Origin: CAVYTF01 sp963708205
Lineage (GTDB): Bacteria; Bacteroidota; Bacteroidia; Chitinophagales; Chitinophagaceae
Direction: 5' to 3'
DNA: 64,000 nt
NCBI GenBank assembly: GCA_963708205.1
Contig: OY970196.1
Coordinates: 2,108,001-2,172,000 of the forward strand
A program made the translations under genes and the position numbers. The stretch's first letter is position 1; every line of letters starts with the position of its first letter. The notes beneath the pieces were generated by a model, which had not been told where the DNA came from, did not search any database, and saw nothing but the letters and a program-made list of their open reading frames with translations. Below, piece by piece: positions 52,501 to 60,024 of this stretch.

Positions 52501-52816
52501 CCGCTATCTTACAAAACCTATAGACACTGTAAAACTATTTGAAGAAGTAGGAAACTTATTAGAGCAGGGAAAATCAAAGAAAAAAGTTATGGTGGTTGAT
52601 GAAGATAGTTCTGCCGTGCGTTCTTTAACCGAAGTATTGAAAACGAAAGGATATATTGTTGTGGAATCAGACGGAAAAACATTAGTTGAAAAAGCAATTT
52701 CAACACAACCCGATATTATTATTCTCAATTCTGTTATCTCGGATAAAAGTCAGGTTGTTCAATCTTTACGGTTTGAAAAAGGATTGGAAAATGTATTGTT
52801 TTTAATTTATCAATAG
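46550..52816 (+). CDS. Giant hybrid histidine kinase with nine tandem GAF units and two receiver domains
   Basis: A soluble protein of 2088 residues. Nine GAF units of about 175 residues begin near residues 31, 206, 382, 557, 734, 909, 1083, 1263 and 1440. Each begins INSVQEGL (degenerate in unit 9) and ends with VSLQNxDxENAFSESDxRLLETLANSMSV, then a coiled linker ENARLFDETNRLLKETEQ. Units 5 and 6 are almost identical, so a recent duplication is likely. The kinase core has VSHELRTPLTSVL (His1625), NLISNAVKFTN, ADTGIGIAKED and GTGLGLPICKEIVEHHGG. Receiver 1 has Asp1940 in LIILDVMMPEINGF. Receiver 2 (from about 2011) is short, with Asn where the phospho-acceptor Asp should be (IIILNSVIS), and ends early. 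The response regulator and cyclase genes follow in the same direction. The ligand is unknown. Confidence 0.95.
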   Translation: MTKEKISYEELEKNTEYLTAQLNQRTEEIAVINSVQEALAKKIEMQEIYDLVGDRIRDLFDAQAVIIATLDKENSVENFKYTIENGERFYLNARPLDKLRKHLIEAGQKVVINTSEEAFAWFGKNVLPGTKYMKSGVFVPLVIADKTTGYISLQNVDKENAFTENNIRLLETLGNSMGVSLENARLFDDTNRLLKETEQGKAELAVINSVQEGLVREMDIQGIYNLVGNRIRELFNAQAVIIATFDHEKKLEHFNYAIEKGEMASLNSRPFDKVRQHLIQTGQNILINENFIKAAAEFGMKVLPGTEAPKSLLFMPMKVGDKVTGYVSLQNIDQENAFSFSDVRLLSTLANSMSVALQNAKLFDETNRLLKQTEQQKVELAVINSVQEGLAKALHMQAIYDLVGNRIRDLFDAQVVGIATFDHKTETEHIHYLIEKGERYYPAPRPLNILRKHLIDTKQKVLINKNFEEVAAAFGMKKIPGTEQPKSALYVPLVIGDKVTGYTSLQNVDKENAFSESDVRLLETLANTMGVALENARLFDETTRLLKETEQQKAELGVINSVQEGLAKELDMQAIYDLVGNRIQELFNAQAVMIVNFDHETATEHFKYLIEDGKRFYLQPRPYDKLRQHLIITRQKIVINTNYEEAYAKFGLKTLPGTNQTKSGVFVPLIIGDKVNSYISLQNMEMENAFSESDIRLLETLANSMSVALENARLFDETNRLLKETEQRTAELAVINSVQEGLAHELDMNGIYNLVGDRVQKLFNAQAVIIASFDLPNNIEHFNYFIENGEKVKLESRPINKLRKQLIEKKHSIYISTEEMARQKYGVTAIGDTQMPKSLLFVPLLKGNIIRGYVSLQNIDIENAFSESDIRLLETLSNSMSVALENARLFDETNRLLKETEQRTAELAVINSVQEGLAHELDMNGIYNLVGDRVQKLFNAQAVIIASFDLPNNIEHFNYFIENGEKIKAESRQINKLRQILIEKKHTIHIETEEQAINEYGLTPIANSAMSKSLLYVPLLSGNNIRGYVSLQNIDKEHAFSESDVRLLETLANSMSVALENARLFDETNRLLKETEQRTAELGIINSVQEGLASKLDIQSIYDLVGDKIRDVFDTQGISISYYDSIQNFITHPYYLYKGERIDYLGFELGKGLTSHIIHTAQPLLINENAAEKFKELGAVFALSETEDTAKSWLGVPLISGGVVNGTIRLENYEREFAYSESDVSLLQTLANSMSVALENARLFDETNRLLKETEQRTGELAVINSVQVGLVREMDMRGIYNLVGDRLCELFPDSQTLVIRTFNHETGLEHWQYAKEKGVRQNVEPRSLNWNSKQLILTKKPLNIQENYVEISKKHGGTGVTAGQPPKSAVFVPMLVGDTVKGSISLQNVDKENAFTESDLRLLTTITNSMSVALENARLFDETTRLLAEAKQRATELSTVNNISKALASQLNADELIQFIGDQMKQLFNASIVYLALLNKKTQIISFPYLHGDDMAPIKLGEGLTSKIILTGEPLLVNKDVQELRTQLGVELIGLPAASYLGVPIPVGDEIIGVLSVQTTEQENRFNENDLRLLSTIAASVGVALNNATLFEDVKQAKMEAEAFGKAAEKANEAKSAFLSTVSHELRTPLTSVLGFAKIIRKRLDEKIFPAINRTDAKTDKVINQITENLKVVISEGERLTHLINDVLDLAKIEAGKMEWNVEEVSLSEVAERAIAATTTLFDQKELSLTKNIENNLPAISGDKDKLIQVIINLISNAVKFTNKGSVTLTAKRKKNELIVSIADTGIGIAKEDYAAVFEQFKQVGGDTLTDKPKGTGLGLPICKEIVEHHGGRIWVESEVGKGSTFSFAFPIIPSSNKNRETPIHLNELMKQLKEQMVFSKLKMDGRNATILVVDDEDSIRSLLHQELSDAGYLIEEAKDGKMALECIRKNRPDLIILDVMMPEINGFDVAAILKNDPQTMDIPIIILSIVQDKARGFRIGVDRYLTKPIDTVKLFEEVGNLLEQGKSKKKVMVVDEDSSAVRSLTEVLKTKGYIVVESDGKTLVEKAISTQPDIIILNSVISDKSQVVQSLRFEKGLENVLFLIYQ

Positions 52817-52841
52817 CGAACAAAAAATAAAAAAGCAATTA

Positions 52842-53222
52842 ATGAAACAGAAAATTTTAATTGTAGATGATGAACCGCATATTAGAATGCTTATTGAACA
52901 AACCCTGGAAGAACTGGAAGATGAAGATGTGGAATTTTTAACAGCAGAAAACGGGGAAATTGCTTTTGACATCATTCAAAAAGAAAATCCGCAACTGGTT
53001 TTTCTTGATGTAATGATGCCTAAAATGAACGGAATGGAAGTATGCAGAAAAGTAAAAAAAGAATTGCTGCTCGATGATGTATTTATTGTGTTACTAACTG
53101 CCAAAGGGCAGGAATTAGACAGGCAGAAAGGTCAAGAAGTAGGCGCTGATATTTATATGACCAAGCCTTTTGATCCAGAAGGAATTTTAAGTAAAGCACG
53201 GGAAGTACTTGGCTTGGAATAA
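52842..53222 (+). CDS. Single-domain response regulator
   Basis: A 126-residue CheY-like receiver. Acidic pocket VDDEPH (Asp9, Asp10), phospho-acceptor Asp56 in VFLDVMMPKMNGMEV, conserved Thr in LLTAKGQ and Lys in ADIYMTKPF. No output domain. It lies 25 bp after the giant kinase and 29 bp before the cyclase, so it probably relays phosphate between them (inference). Confidence 0.93.
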   Translation: MKQKILIVDDEPHIRMLIEQTLEELEDEDVEFLTAENGEIAFDIIQKENPQLVFLDVMMPKMNGMEVCRKVKKELLLDDVFIVLLTAKGQELDRQKGQEVGADIYMTKPFDPEGILSKAREVLGLE

Positions 53223-53251
53223 TAAATTCCTCAAAATTTCTATCTCAAACA

Positions 53252-54931
53252 ATGGCGCGCATCAGTCTGAAAAATATCGTTTCAAAAAAAAATAATACCG
53301 AGTCTTTAGTGCTTTCTCTTATTGAGCAAATGAAGGCGCATATAACTATTACCGATGAAAAGCATACGCATGTATGCGGAAATGCGCAGGTATTAACTCA
53401 ATATGAACATCCTGTAAAATTGCACGAAGAAATTATCGGTTGGATAAAGGGCGATGAAAAAGCAATTCACATAGCTTCTTTAATTAATTTACTGGTACAA
53501 AAAGAAGCTGAAAGAAAAAACTTAGGCAGCGAGGTATTGATTTTATACCAGGAAGTAAATATGGTTTTCAGTTTTTCAGATAAGTTGGCTCAGGCTATAG
53601 ACCCTGTTTCAATTGCGCAAACTACTGTTGATGAAGCAAGGCATTTAATTAATTCCATTAGTGGCGTAGTTGTTTTGTGGGATGAAACAAGCAGGCAATT
53701 ACAATTACCTGCAATGTCAGGAAAGCCTTTTTTTAATAAAGAAATATTAATCAGTCACGCAGCTCTTTTACTGAAAATAGGTTTAAGCGGTAAATCAGAA
53801 ATCCTAAGTGAGCTTACTACTTTAAAAGAATCAGGAATAATTGACAATAAAGTACAATCAATTGTTTATGCGGCGCTTAAAGTAAAGCATAGGATTATGG
53901 GCGCTATTATTTTAGCAGGTGAAAAACCAATGCAATATGCTGCATCAGATCTAAAGTTTCTTACTACATTGGCATTACAGTCATCATCTGCAATTGAAAG
54001 CGCTTTATTGTATGAAAAAAATATAAGAGAAGCCCGCGAAAGAGAAGAAGCAATGAGGCGAATTTATGAAGTAACGGCAAAGTTTGTTCCTTACGAATTT
54101 ATTGGTTCACTGGGTCACAAAGTGATAACCGATGTAAAACTTGGCGACCAGGTTGAAAAAATAGTTACGGTTCTTTTTACTGATATAAGAGATTATACAT
54201 CCATATCAGAGCAAATGACGCCTGAAGAAAATTTTCAGTTTGTCAGCTCATATAACGAACGAATGGGTCCGATTATACGTAATCATCACGGCTTTATTAA
54301 TCAATACCTTGGCGATGCAATTATGGCGCTGTTCCCTGAAAGCGCTGAAAAGTCACTCTCAGCCGCAATTGAAATGCAGCAAAGTATTCGTGAGTTTAAT
54401 AAGCTGCAAAAAGCTTTAAATCTACCTGCCATCAAAATGGGAATTGGAATGCATAGCGGCCCACTGATAATGGGTATTACCGGAGATAAAGACAGGCTTG
54501 ATGCAACCACAATTTCAGATACAGTAAACACAGCATCCCGCATAGAAAGTCTTACCAAACATTATAAAGCCAGCATTTTATTAAGTGAAAATACATTGCA
54601 GCAAATGCAACATCCTGAAATTTTTCATTTACGTTATCTTGGAAAAGTGCAGGTTAAAGGCAGGCTTTCATCCATTGACATTTACGAATGTTTCAGCAGT
54701 GATGATGAAAAGCAAATCAAAAAAAAAGAAGAAACACTTACATTGTTTAACCAGGGCATTCATTATTATTTAAATAAATCTTTTACAGGCGCTATTAAAT
54801 GTTTTCTTTCTGTTACTGAAATAAATGTCGAAGATAATACCGCACAATTTTTTCTCGATCATTCTATGCGTTGTCTTCAAAAAGGCGTTCCTGAAAACTG
54901 GTCGGGTGTTGTGGAAATGATGAATAAATAA
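53252..54931 (+). CDS. GAF-domain class III adenylate/guanylate cyclase
   Basis: A 559-residue protein. An N-terminal region and a GAF domain (about 105-255, INSISGVVVLWDETSRQLQLPA) precede a coiled coil and the cyclase homology domain (about 300-490). Metal-binding residues are Asp311 in LFTDIRDYTSISEQM and Asp355 in NQYLGDAIMALFPE; the later motif GIGMHSGPLIMGITGDKDRLDATTISDTVNTASRIE holds the transition-state region. The last ~65 residues look like a short TPR repeat (TLFNQGIHYYLNKSFTGAIKCF). It likely makes cAMP; the base preference is not certain from sequence. Third gene of the kinase-regulator-cyclase unit. Confidence 0.9.
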   Translation: MARISLKNIVSKKNNTESLVLSLIEQMKAHITITDEKHTHVCGNAQVLTQYEHPVKLHEEIIGWIKGDEKAIHIASLINLLVQKEAERKNLGSEVLILYQEVNMVFSFSDKLAQAIDPVSIAQTTVDEARHLINSISGVVVLWDETSRQLQLPAMSGKPFFNKEILISHAALLLKIGLSGKSEILSELTTLKESGIIDNKVQSIVYAALKVKHRIMGAIILAGEKPMQYAASDLKFLTTLALQSSSAIESALLYEKNIREAREREEAMRRIYEVTAKFVPYEFIGSLGHKVITDVKLGDQVEKIVTVLFTDIRDYTSISEQMTPEENFQFVSSYNERMGPIIRNHHGFINQYLGDAIMALFPESAEKSLSAAIEMQQSIREFNKLQKALNLPAIKMGIGMHSGPLIMGITGDKDRLDATTISDTVNTASRIESLTKHYKASILLSENTLQQMQHPEIFHLRYLGKVQVKGRLSSIDIYECFSSDDEKQIKKKEETLTLFNQGIHYYLNKSFTGAIKCFLSVTEINVEDNTAQFFLDHSMRCLQKGVPENWSGVVEMMNK

Positions 54932-54972
54932 TGGCCTTTTATGTTGCGTTAAGTTTAAGAATACTTACAAAT

Positions 54973-55143
54973 AGTTCATCGTAAATTTGAAAATTCAATC
55001 AATGAATATAATACATCCTTAAAATAATTTTGGTTCGATAATTGTTCGCCATTCTCCACTCAAATAATCCTGAAACGTAGTTATAGCAAGTGTTTCAGGA
55101 TTTTTTATTTCTATAGGTAGCAATTAGGTAGCAATTTTTAAAT
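54973..55143 (+). repeat. ~170-bp direct repeat, right copy (flanks the GAF-kinase module)
   Basis: Same blocks and order as at 46186-46350. Here the hairpin is a perfect 11-bp stem (AATCCTGAAAC against GTTTCAGGATT), and it is followed by GGTAGCAATT twice. The flanked segment is about 8.8 kb. Confidence 0.75.
55066..55108 (+). terminator. Strong hairpin with T-run within the right repeat
   Basis: AATCCTGAAAC (55066-55076) pairs perfectly with GTTTCAGGATT (55092-55102), followed by TTTTATTT. Because the cyclase and aldolase genes converge here, it may end both transcripts. Confidence 0.75.
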
Positions 55144-55322
55144 GTTTGAATTGATGCATCATTTCAACTTGTTGATCCTACTATTTTGATATATTAATAT
55201 TTGTTGTTCACGTCACCTGAAAACAAGCATCTTCAATTTTTTAATTAGGTACAAACCTGATAATCATGATTTAGATTTTATAGAAACTAATAAATACTGA
55301 TTAATTCAACAAACATTTTATA

Positions 55323-56360
55323 CTAAATAAGAACCTCATCAAAAATCTCCATTGATGCATGATACAAACCCATTCTTGCATCTTTAGCGCATTTTGCACG
55401 ATGCAATATCGCAGACTGCGCGGCTTCACGATTTGCATCTTCTCCGTGCCATATTTCCATTGCTGGTTGTTGAATGGCTCTCGCAAATGAAAAGCTCACT
55501 ATCCATGGCAAGCGGTTTTTGAAATTGGTATGAATTGCATTGAGATGTGCGGATGCATCTTCCGGTGATTGGCCGCCCGATAAAAATGCGATTCCGCCAA
55601 CAGCCGCAGGAACACATCGCAAAAAACATTTTATTGTAGCATCTGCAACTTCCTCTATGCCTGATTGTATCGGGCAACTCAATCCTTCAATCACCATGTT
55701 TGGTTTTAAAATAACGCCTTCAAGCATTACTTCCTGCAAATAAAGATTTGCAAAAACAGCTCGCAAAACTTGCTCTGTTACGGCAAAGCATTTTTGTAAA
55801 TCATGTGTTCCTTCCATCAACACTTCAGGCTCTACAATCGGTACCAGTCCCTCTTCCTGGCAAAGGCTCGCGTAAAGTGCGAGTGCATTTGCATTAGCTT
55901 GAATACAGGCACGACTGGGAATATTATCATCTATTGTAAAAACTGCACGCCATTTGGCAAACCGTGCGCCCATCTTTTTATATTCTGCTAAACGTTCACG
56001 CAAACCATCTAAACCTTCGGTGATTTTTTCACCCGGAAAACCTGCCATTGGTTTTGCACCCATATCTACTTTAATGCCCGGAATAATTCCGTTTTTAATT
56101 AACACATCTATGATCGGAACACCATCTTTAGTTTGCTGATGAATGGTTTCATCATACAAAATAGCGCCGCCAATACTTTCATGTAAACCGGGCGTTGTAA
56201 CAATCATTTCTCGATACTTGCGCCGCATCTCAACAGTTTGCGGAATGCCTGCCGCCGCAAATCTTTTATTGCATGTTGGATTACTTTCATCCATCGCCAG
56301 CAACCCTTTATTATCTGCAAAGAGTTGCTGTATGGTATCTTTTAATATTTGATCATTCAT
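55323..56360 (-). CDS. Class I fructose-bisphosphate aldolase
   Basis: A 345-residue glycolytic and gluconeogenic enzyme that cleaves fructose-1,6-bisphosphate by a Schiff-base mechanism. The N-terminus has LLAMDESNPTCNKRF. The lysine pair is visible: Lys136 in RFAKWRAVF and the Schiff-base Lys219 in VILKPNM. The end reads FLSGGQSPEDASAHLNAI and a normal C-tail. The type is the eukaryote-like class I enzyme found in scattered bacteria. It follows the phosphoketolase gene by 69 bp, so it is probably the last gene of the N-ATPase-to-aldolase string. Confidence 0.95.
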   Translation of the reverse strand: MNDQILKDTIQQLFADNKGLLAMDESNPTCNKRFAAAGIPQTVEMRRKYREMIVTTPGLHESIGGAILYDETIHQQTKDGVPIIDVLIKNGIIPGIKVDMGAKPMAGFPGEKITEGLDGLRERLAEYKKMGARFAKWRAVFTIDDNIPSRACIQANANALALYASLCQEEGLVPIVEPEVLMEGTHDLQKCFAVTEQVLRAVFANLYLQEVMLEGVILKPNMVIEGLSCPIQSGIEEVADATIKCFLRCVPAAVGGIAFLSGGQSPEDASAHLNAIHTNFKNRLPWIVSFSFARAIQQPAMEIWHGEDANREAAQSAILHRAKCAKDARMGLYHASMEIFDEVLI

Positions 56361-56429
56361 TGCTGAAATATTTGGTTAATGATGAGCTCGCAGCCTTCTT
56401 TTTTTTCAATTTAATTATCATTAAAAATT

Positions 56430-58829
56430 TTATTTCTTCAATGCATCAGCATTCCATTTCCAGTGCAGAATTTCCGGCAAATCTTTGCCATGCTTGTGCA
56501 CATAAATCTTATGTTCAACCAGCTTATCTTTTAACTGTTGTTTCAGGTAATCGCCTTTGCTGCCTAATTGCGGCAAGCGATCAATCACATCAATCACTAA
56601 ATGAAAGCGGTCAATTTCATTTTGTACACGCAGATCAAAAGGCGTGGTAATCGTGCCTTCTTCTTTATAACCTCTTACGTGTAAATTGCGGTTTGCACGA
56701 CGATATGTTAGACGATGAACCAGCCATGGATAACCATGAAAATTGAAGATGATATGTTTGTCTTTGGTAAAAATCGCATCGTAATCTGCATCGCTTAAAC
56801 CATGCGGATGTTCAGACGCAGATTGCAGTTTCATCAGGTCAACAACATTCACCACTCTTATTTTAAGTTCCGGTAAATGTTCGCGCAAAATAGTAACAGC
56901 AGCAAGCAATTCAAGCGTTGGCGTATCGCCGCTGCATGCCATTACCACATCAGGTTCAAAACCCTGGTCGTTACTCGCCCATTGCCATATACCAATGCCT
57001 TCGGTGCAATGAATTACTGCCTGGTCCATCGTAAGCCATTGCGGCAATGGATGTTTACCGGCGACTACAACGTTTACATAATGACGACTGCGCAGGCAAT
57101 GATCAAAGACAGACAACAAACAGTTTGCATCCGGCGGAAGATAAACTCTAACCACATCTGCTTTCTTATTAATAACATGATCGAGGAAACCTGGATCCTG
57201 GTGCGTAAACCCATTATGATCCTGTTGCCAAACATGCGATGCTAATAAATAATTCAACGATGCAATCTTTCGGCGCCATGGAAGTTCCAGCGTTACTTTC
57301 AGCCACTTTGCATGTTGACTAAACATTGAATCAACAATACGAATAAAGGCTTCATAACTATTAAACAATCCGTGCCTTCCTGTTAATAAATAACCTTCCA
57401 AAAAACCTTCACATTGATGTTCGCTTAACATAGAATCAACTACCTGTCCCGTTGGTTCAAGAAACTCATCATACTTTTCTGTTGCTGCATCCCATTGACG
57501 ATTTGTTGTTTCGAAAATCGCTCCGAGCAAATTTGATAAGGTTTCATCAGGACCAAATACACGAAAATTATGTTCATCATTATTCAGCTTCGCCACATCC
57601 CTTAAAAACTTTCCAAGCACCATTGTATCTTGTCCATTTACAGCACCGGGTGAAGGAACATGTACGGCATGCTCATGAAAATCGGGCATGCGTAAATCTT
57701 TCAAAAGCACGCCACCATTGGTATGCAGGTTAGCGCCCATACGCCTGTTTCCTTTTGGTGCGAGTTCCTGTAATTCCGGTAATAATGTTCCGTTTGCATC
57801 AAACAATTCTTCTGCTTTATAACTCTTCATCCAATCCTCCAATAACTTAACGTGATTTGGATGTTCAGCATCTACCAATATAGGCACCTGATGCGAACGG
57901 AATGTGCCTTCTATTTGCATGCCATCCACTTCTTTAGGACCTGTCCATCCTTTTGGTGATTTTAAAACGATCATTGGCCAACGAGGTCGCGTATTATCAT
58001 CGTTGCTTCTTGCATTGCTTTGTATGCGATGAATGTCAGCAACAACTTCTTCCAATACCGTTGCCATTAACTGGTGCATTGTTTCCGGATCATCACCTTC
58101 TACGAAATATGGCGTCCATCCGCAGCCACGAAAAAATTGTTCGAGTTCATCATCTTCAATTCTTGCCAACACCGTTGGGTTGCTGATTTTGTAACCGTTA
58201 AGATGAAGAATAGGAAGAACAGCACCATCTGTAATTGGATTCAACAATTTATTCGATTGCCATGAAGTTGCCAGCGGACCTGTTTCTGCTTCGCCATCAC
58301 CAACAATACATGCAACAATTAAATCAGGATTGTCGAACGCAGCGCCAAAGGCATGACTTAATGAATAACCTAACTCACCACCTTCATGAATAGAACCGGG
58401 CGTTGTTGGCGCCACATGACTTGAAATGCCGCCAGGAAATGAAAATTGTGTAAATAATTTTTTCAATCCTTCATCATCTTGTGTGATATTAGGATACACT
58501 TCACTCCAGGTTCCTTCGAGATAAACATTGCCAACCAGTGCAGGACCGCCATGACCAGGACCTGCGATATAAAACATATCGAGATCGTATTTTTTAATCA
58601 CACGATTCAAATGCACATAAATAAAATTTTGTCCCGGCGTGGTGCCCCAATGTCCAACTACTAATGGCTTTACATGTTCCAGTTTCAGCGGCTCTTTCAA
58701 CAATGGGTTATCATATAAATAAATCTGCCCGACAGAAAGATAATTTGCAGCACGCCAGTAGGCATTTATTTTTTGTAACAGCGATGGTGATAAAGTTTCC
58801 ACTTCAGCATCCATTATTTCAGCTTCCAT
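56430..58829 (-). CDS. xfp: Xylulose-5-phosphate/fructose-6-phosphate phosphoketolase (copy 2)
   Basis: A 799-residue ThDP enzyme that makes acetyl phosphate from sugar phosphates. It shares motifs and numbering with copy 1 at 17199-19583: GHGGP (92-96), HEGGELGY (148-155) and GDGEAETGP (177-185). The N-terminal ten residues and the last few differ from copy 1. It lies 19 bp after an intact acetate kinase, so here the pathway from sugar phosphate through acetyl phosphate to acetate plus ATP is complete. Confidence 0.95.
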   Translation of the reverse strand: MEAEIMDAEVETLSPSLLQKINAYWRAANYLSVGQIYLYDNPLLKEPLKLEHVKPLVVGHWGTTPGQNFIYVHLNRVIKKYDLDMFYIAGPGHGGPALVGNVYLEGTWSEVYPNITQDDEGLKKLFTQFSFPGGISSHVAPTTPGSIHEGGELGYSLSHAFGAAFDNPDLIVACIVGDGEAETGPLATSWQSNKLLNPITDGAVLPILHLNGYKISNPTVLARIEDDELEQFFRGCGWTPYFVEGDDPETMHQLMATVLEEVVADIHRIQSNARSNDDNTRPRWPMIVLKSPKGWTGPKEVDGMQIEGTFRSHQVPILVDAEHPNHVKLLEDWMKSYKAEELFDANGTLLPELQELAPKGNRRMGANLHTNGGVLLKDLRMPDFHEHAVHVPSPGAVNGQDTMVLGKFLRDVAKLNNDEHNFRVFGPDETLSNLLGAIFETTNRQWDAATEKYDEFLEPTGQVVDSMLSEHQCEGFLEGYLLTGRHGLFNSYEAFIRIVDSMFSQHAKWLKVTLELPWRRKIASLNYLLASHVWQQDHNGFTHQDPGFLDHVINKKADVVRVYLPPDANCLLSVFDHCLRSRHYVNVVVAGKHPLPQWLTMDQAVIHCTEGIGIWQWASNDQGFEPDVVMACSGDTPTLELLAAVTILREHLPELKIRVVNVVDLMKLQSASEHPHGLSDADYDAIFTKDKHIIFNFHGYPWLVHRLTYRRANRNLHVRGYKEEGTITTPFDLRVQNEIDRFHLVIDVIDRLPQLGSKGDYLKQQLKDKLVEHKIYVHKHGKDLPEILHWKWNADALKK

Positions 58830-58848
58830 AATATTTATTTTTAATTGA

Positions 58849-60024
58849 TTATATTAATTTGGCAAAGACCATTTTTGCAATCATTAATTCTTCATTTGTT
58901 TGAATAACATATACTTTTACTTTGCTTGCATCATTTGAGATTAGTTCCTCATTTTTGTTATTGCTTTCTTCGTTTAAACTTATTCCCGCATATTTAAAAT
59001 CTTTACAAATGCGAGTACGCACTGCTGCTGAATTTTCGCCAATACCACCTGTAAAGATCAACATATCCAATCCACCTAAAGCAGCCGTATAAGAGCCGAT
59101 AAATTTTTTAATTTGATAGCAAAAAATATCTATTGCCAATGCTGCATTTGTATGGTCTTTTTCTTGTTGAAGCAAAAACTGCATATCACTACTGATGCCT
59201 GATATGCCAAGTAATCCTGATTGATGATTGATCAAATCATTGAATGCTTTTGCATCCATTCCCTGCTGCATGAAAAACCATGCAACACCGGGATCAAGAT
59301 CGCCGCTTCTTGTGCTCATCACAATACCTCCTGCGGGTGTAAATCCCATACTTGTATCAATGCATTTCCCACCTTTAACAGCAGCAATGCTGGCGCCGCT
59401 GCCAAGATGTGCAAGAATGATTTTGCCGTTTGCTTCTGCTTCATTTTTCTTCTTCAATTCCTGCATCAAATAGCTGAAGGAAATGCCATGAAAACCGTAA
59501 CGCTGAATGCCTTGATCATAATAGTTTTTTGGAATGGCAAAAGTTTTTGCGACTGCGGGAATTGTTACATGAAAAGCTGTGTCGAAACACGCAACCTGTA
59601 AAAGATTCGAATATTTTTGTTTAAATATTTGAATGATATCAATTTCTGCAGGCAGGTGATCAGGATCGTAATTGCTGATGCTGTTTAATTCTTTAATCAG
59701 ATCATCATTTATAACCTCCGGCAGCGTATGGTTCATACCATGCACCACACGATGACCGATTGCTTTTACATTTTTAAACCATCCCTGGTTTTCCATCCAG
59801 TCAATCAATGAAATTGTTGCTTCATGAAAATTTGAAGCATTAATTTTTTGTTTACCTGAATTGTTGCTGTCTATCTCTTTAATGGTAAGTCCAACATCTT
59901 TTGAACCAATGTTTGTTATTGATCCGGATTGTATTTGTTGAAGTTCTTCATGCCCTTTATACAAAGCAAATCTAATGCTTGAAGAACCACCGTTAATAGT
60001 TAATATGAATAGTTCCTCACGCAT
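58849..60024 (-). CDS. ackA: Acetate kinase (copy 2, intact)
   Basis: Converts acetyl phosphate and ADP to acetate and ATP. The protein has about 391 residues, with LTINGGSSSIRFALYKGHEEL at the start, GHRVVHGMNHT (ligand contact), CFDTAFH, and TGGIGENSAAVRTRICKDF near the end. I choose ATG at 60024 (MREELFIL), which overlaps the HAD stop by eight bases, rather than ATG at 60045, because the family begins only a few residues before the INGGSSS loop. The upstream gene and the downstream phosphoketolase are in the same direction. Confidence 0.94.
   Translation of the reverse strand: MREELFILTINGGSSSIRFALYKGHEELQQIQSGSITNIGSKDVGLTIKEIDSNNSGKQKINASNFHEATISLIDWMENQGWFKNVKAIGHRVVHGMNHTLPEVINDDLIKELNSISNYDPDHLPAEIDIIQIFKQKYSNLLQVACFDTAFHVTIPAVAKTFAIPKNYYDQGIQRYGFHGISFSYLMQELKKKNEAEANGKIILAHLGSGASIAAVKGGKCIDTSMGFTPAGGIVMSTRSGDLDPGVAWFFMQQGMDAKAFNDLINHQSGLLGISGISSDMQFLLQQEKDHTNAALAIDIFCYQIKKFIGSYTAALGGLDMLIFTGGIGENSAAVRTRICKDFKYAGISLNEESNNKNEELISNDASKVKVYVIQTNEELMIAKMVFAKLI

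Larger units (their letters stand above)
54932..55322. other. Intergenic region with the right ~170-bp repeat
   Basis: About 390 bp between the convergent cyclase and aldolase genes. It contains repeat copy 2 with its hairpin, and a pair of GGTAGCAATT sequences at 55115-55138. No gene seen. Confidence 0.5.
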
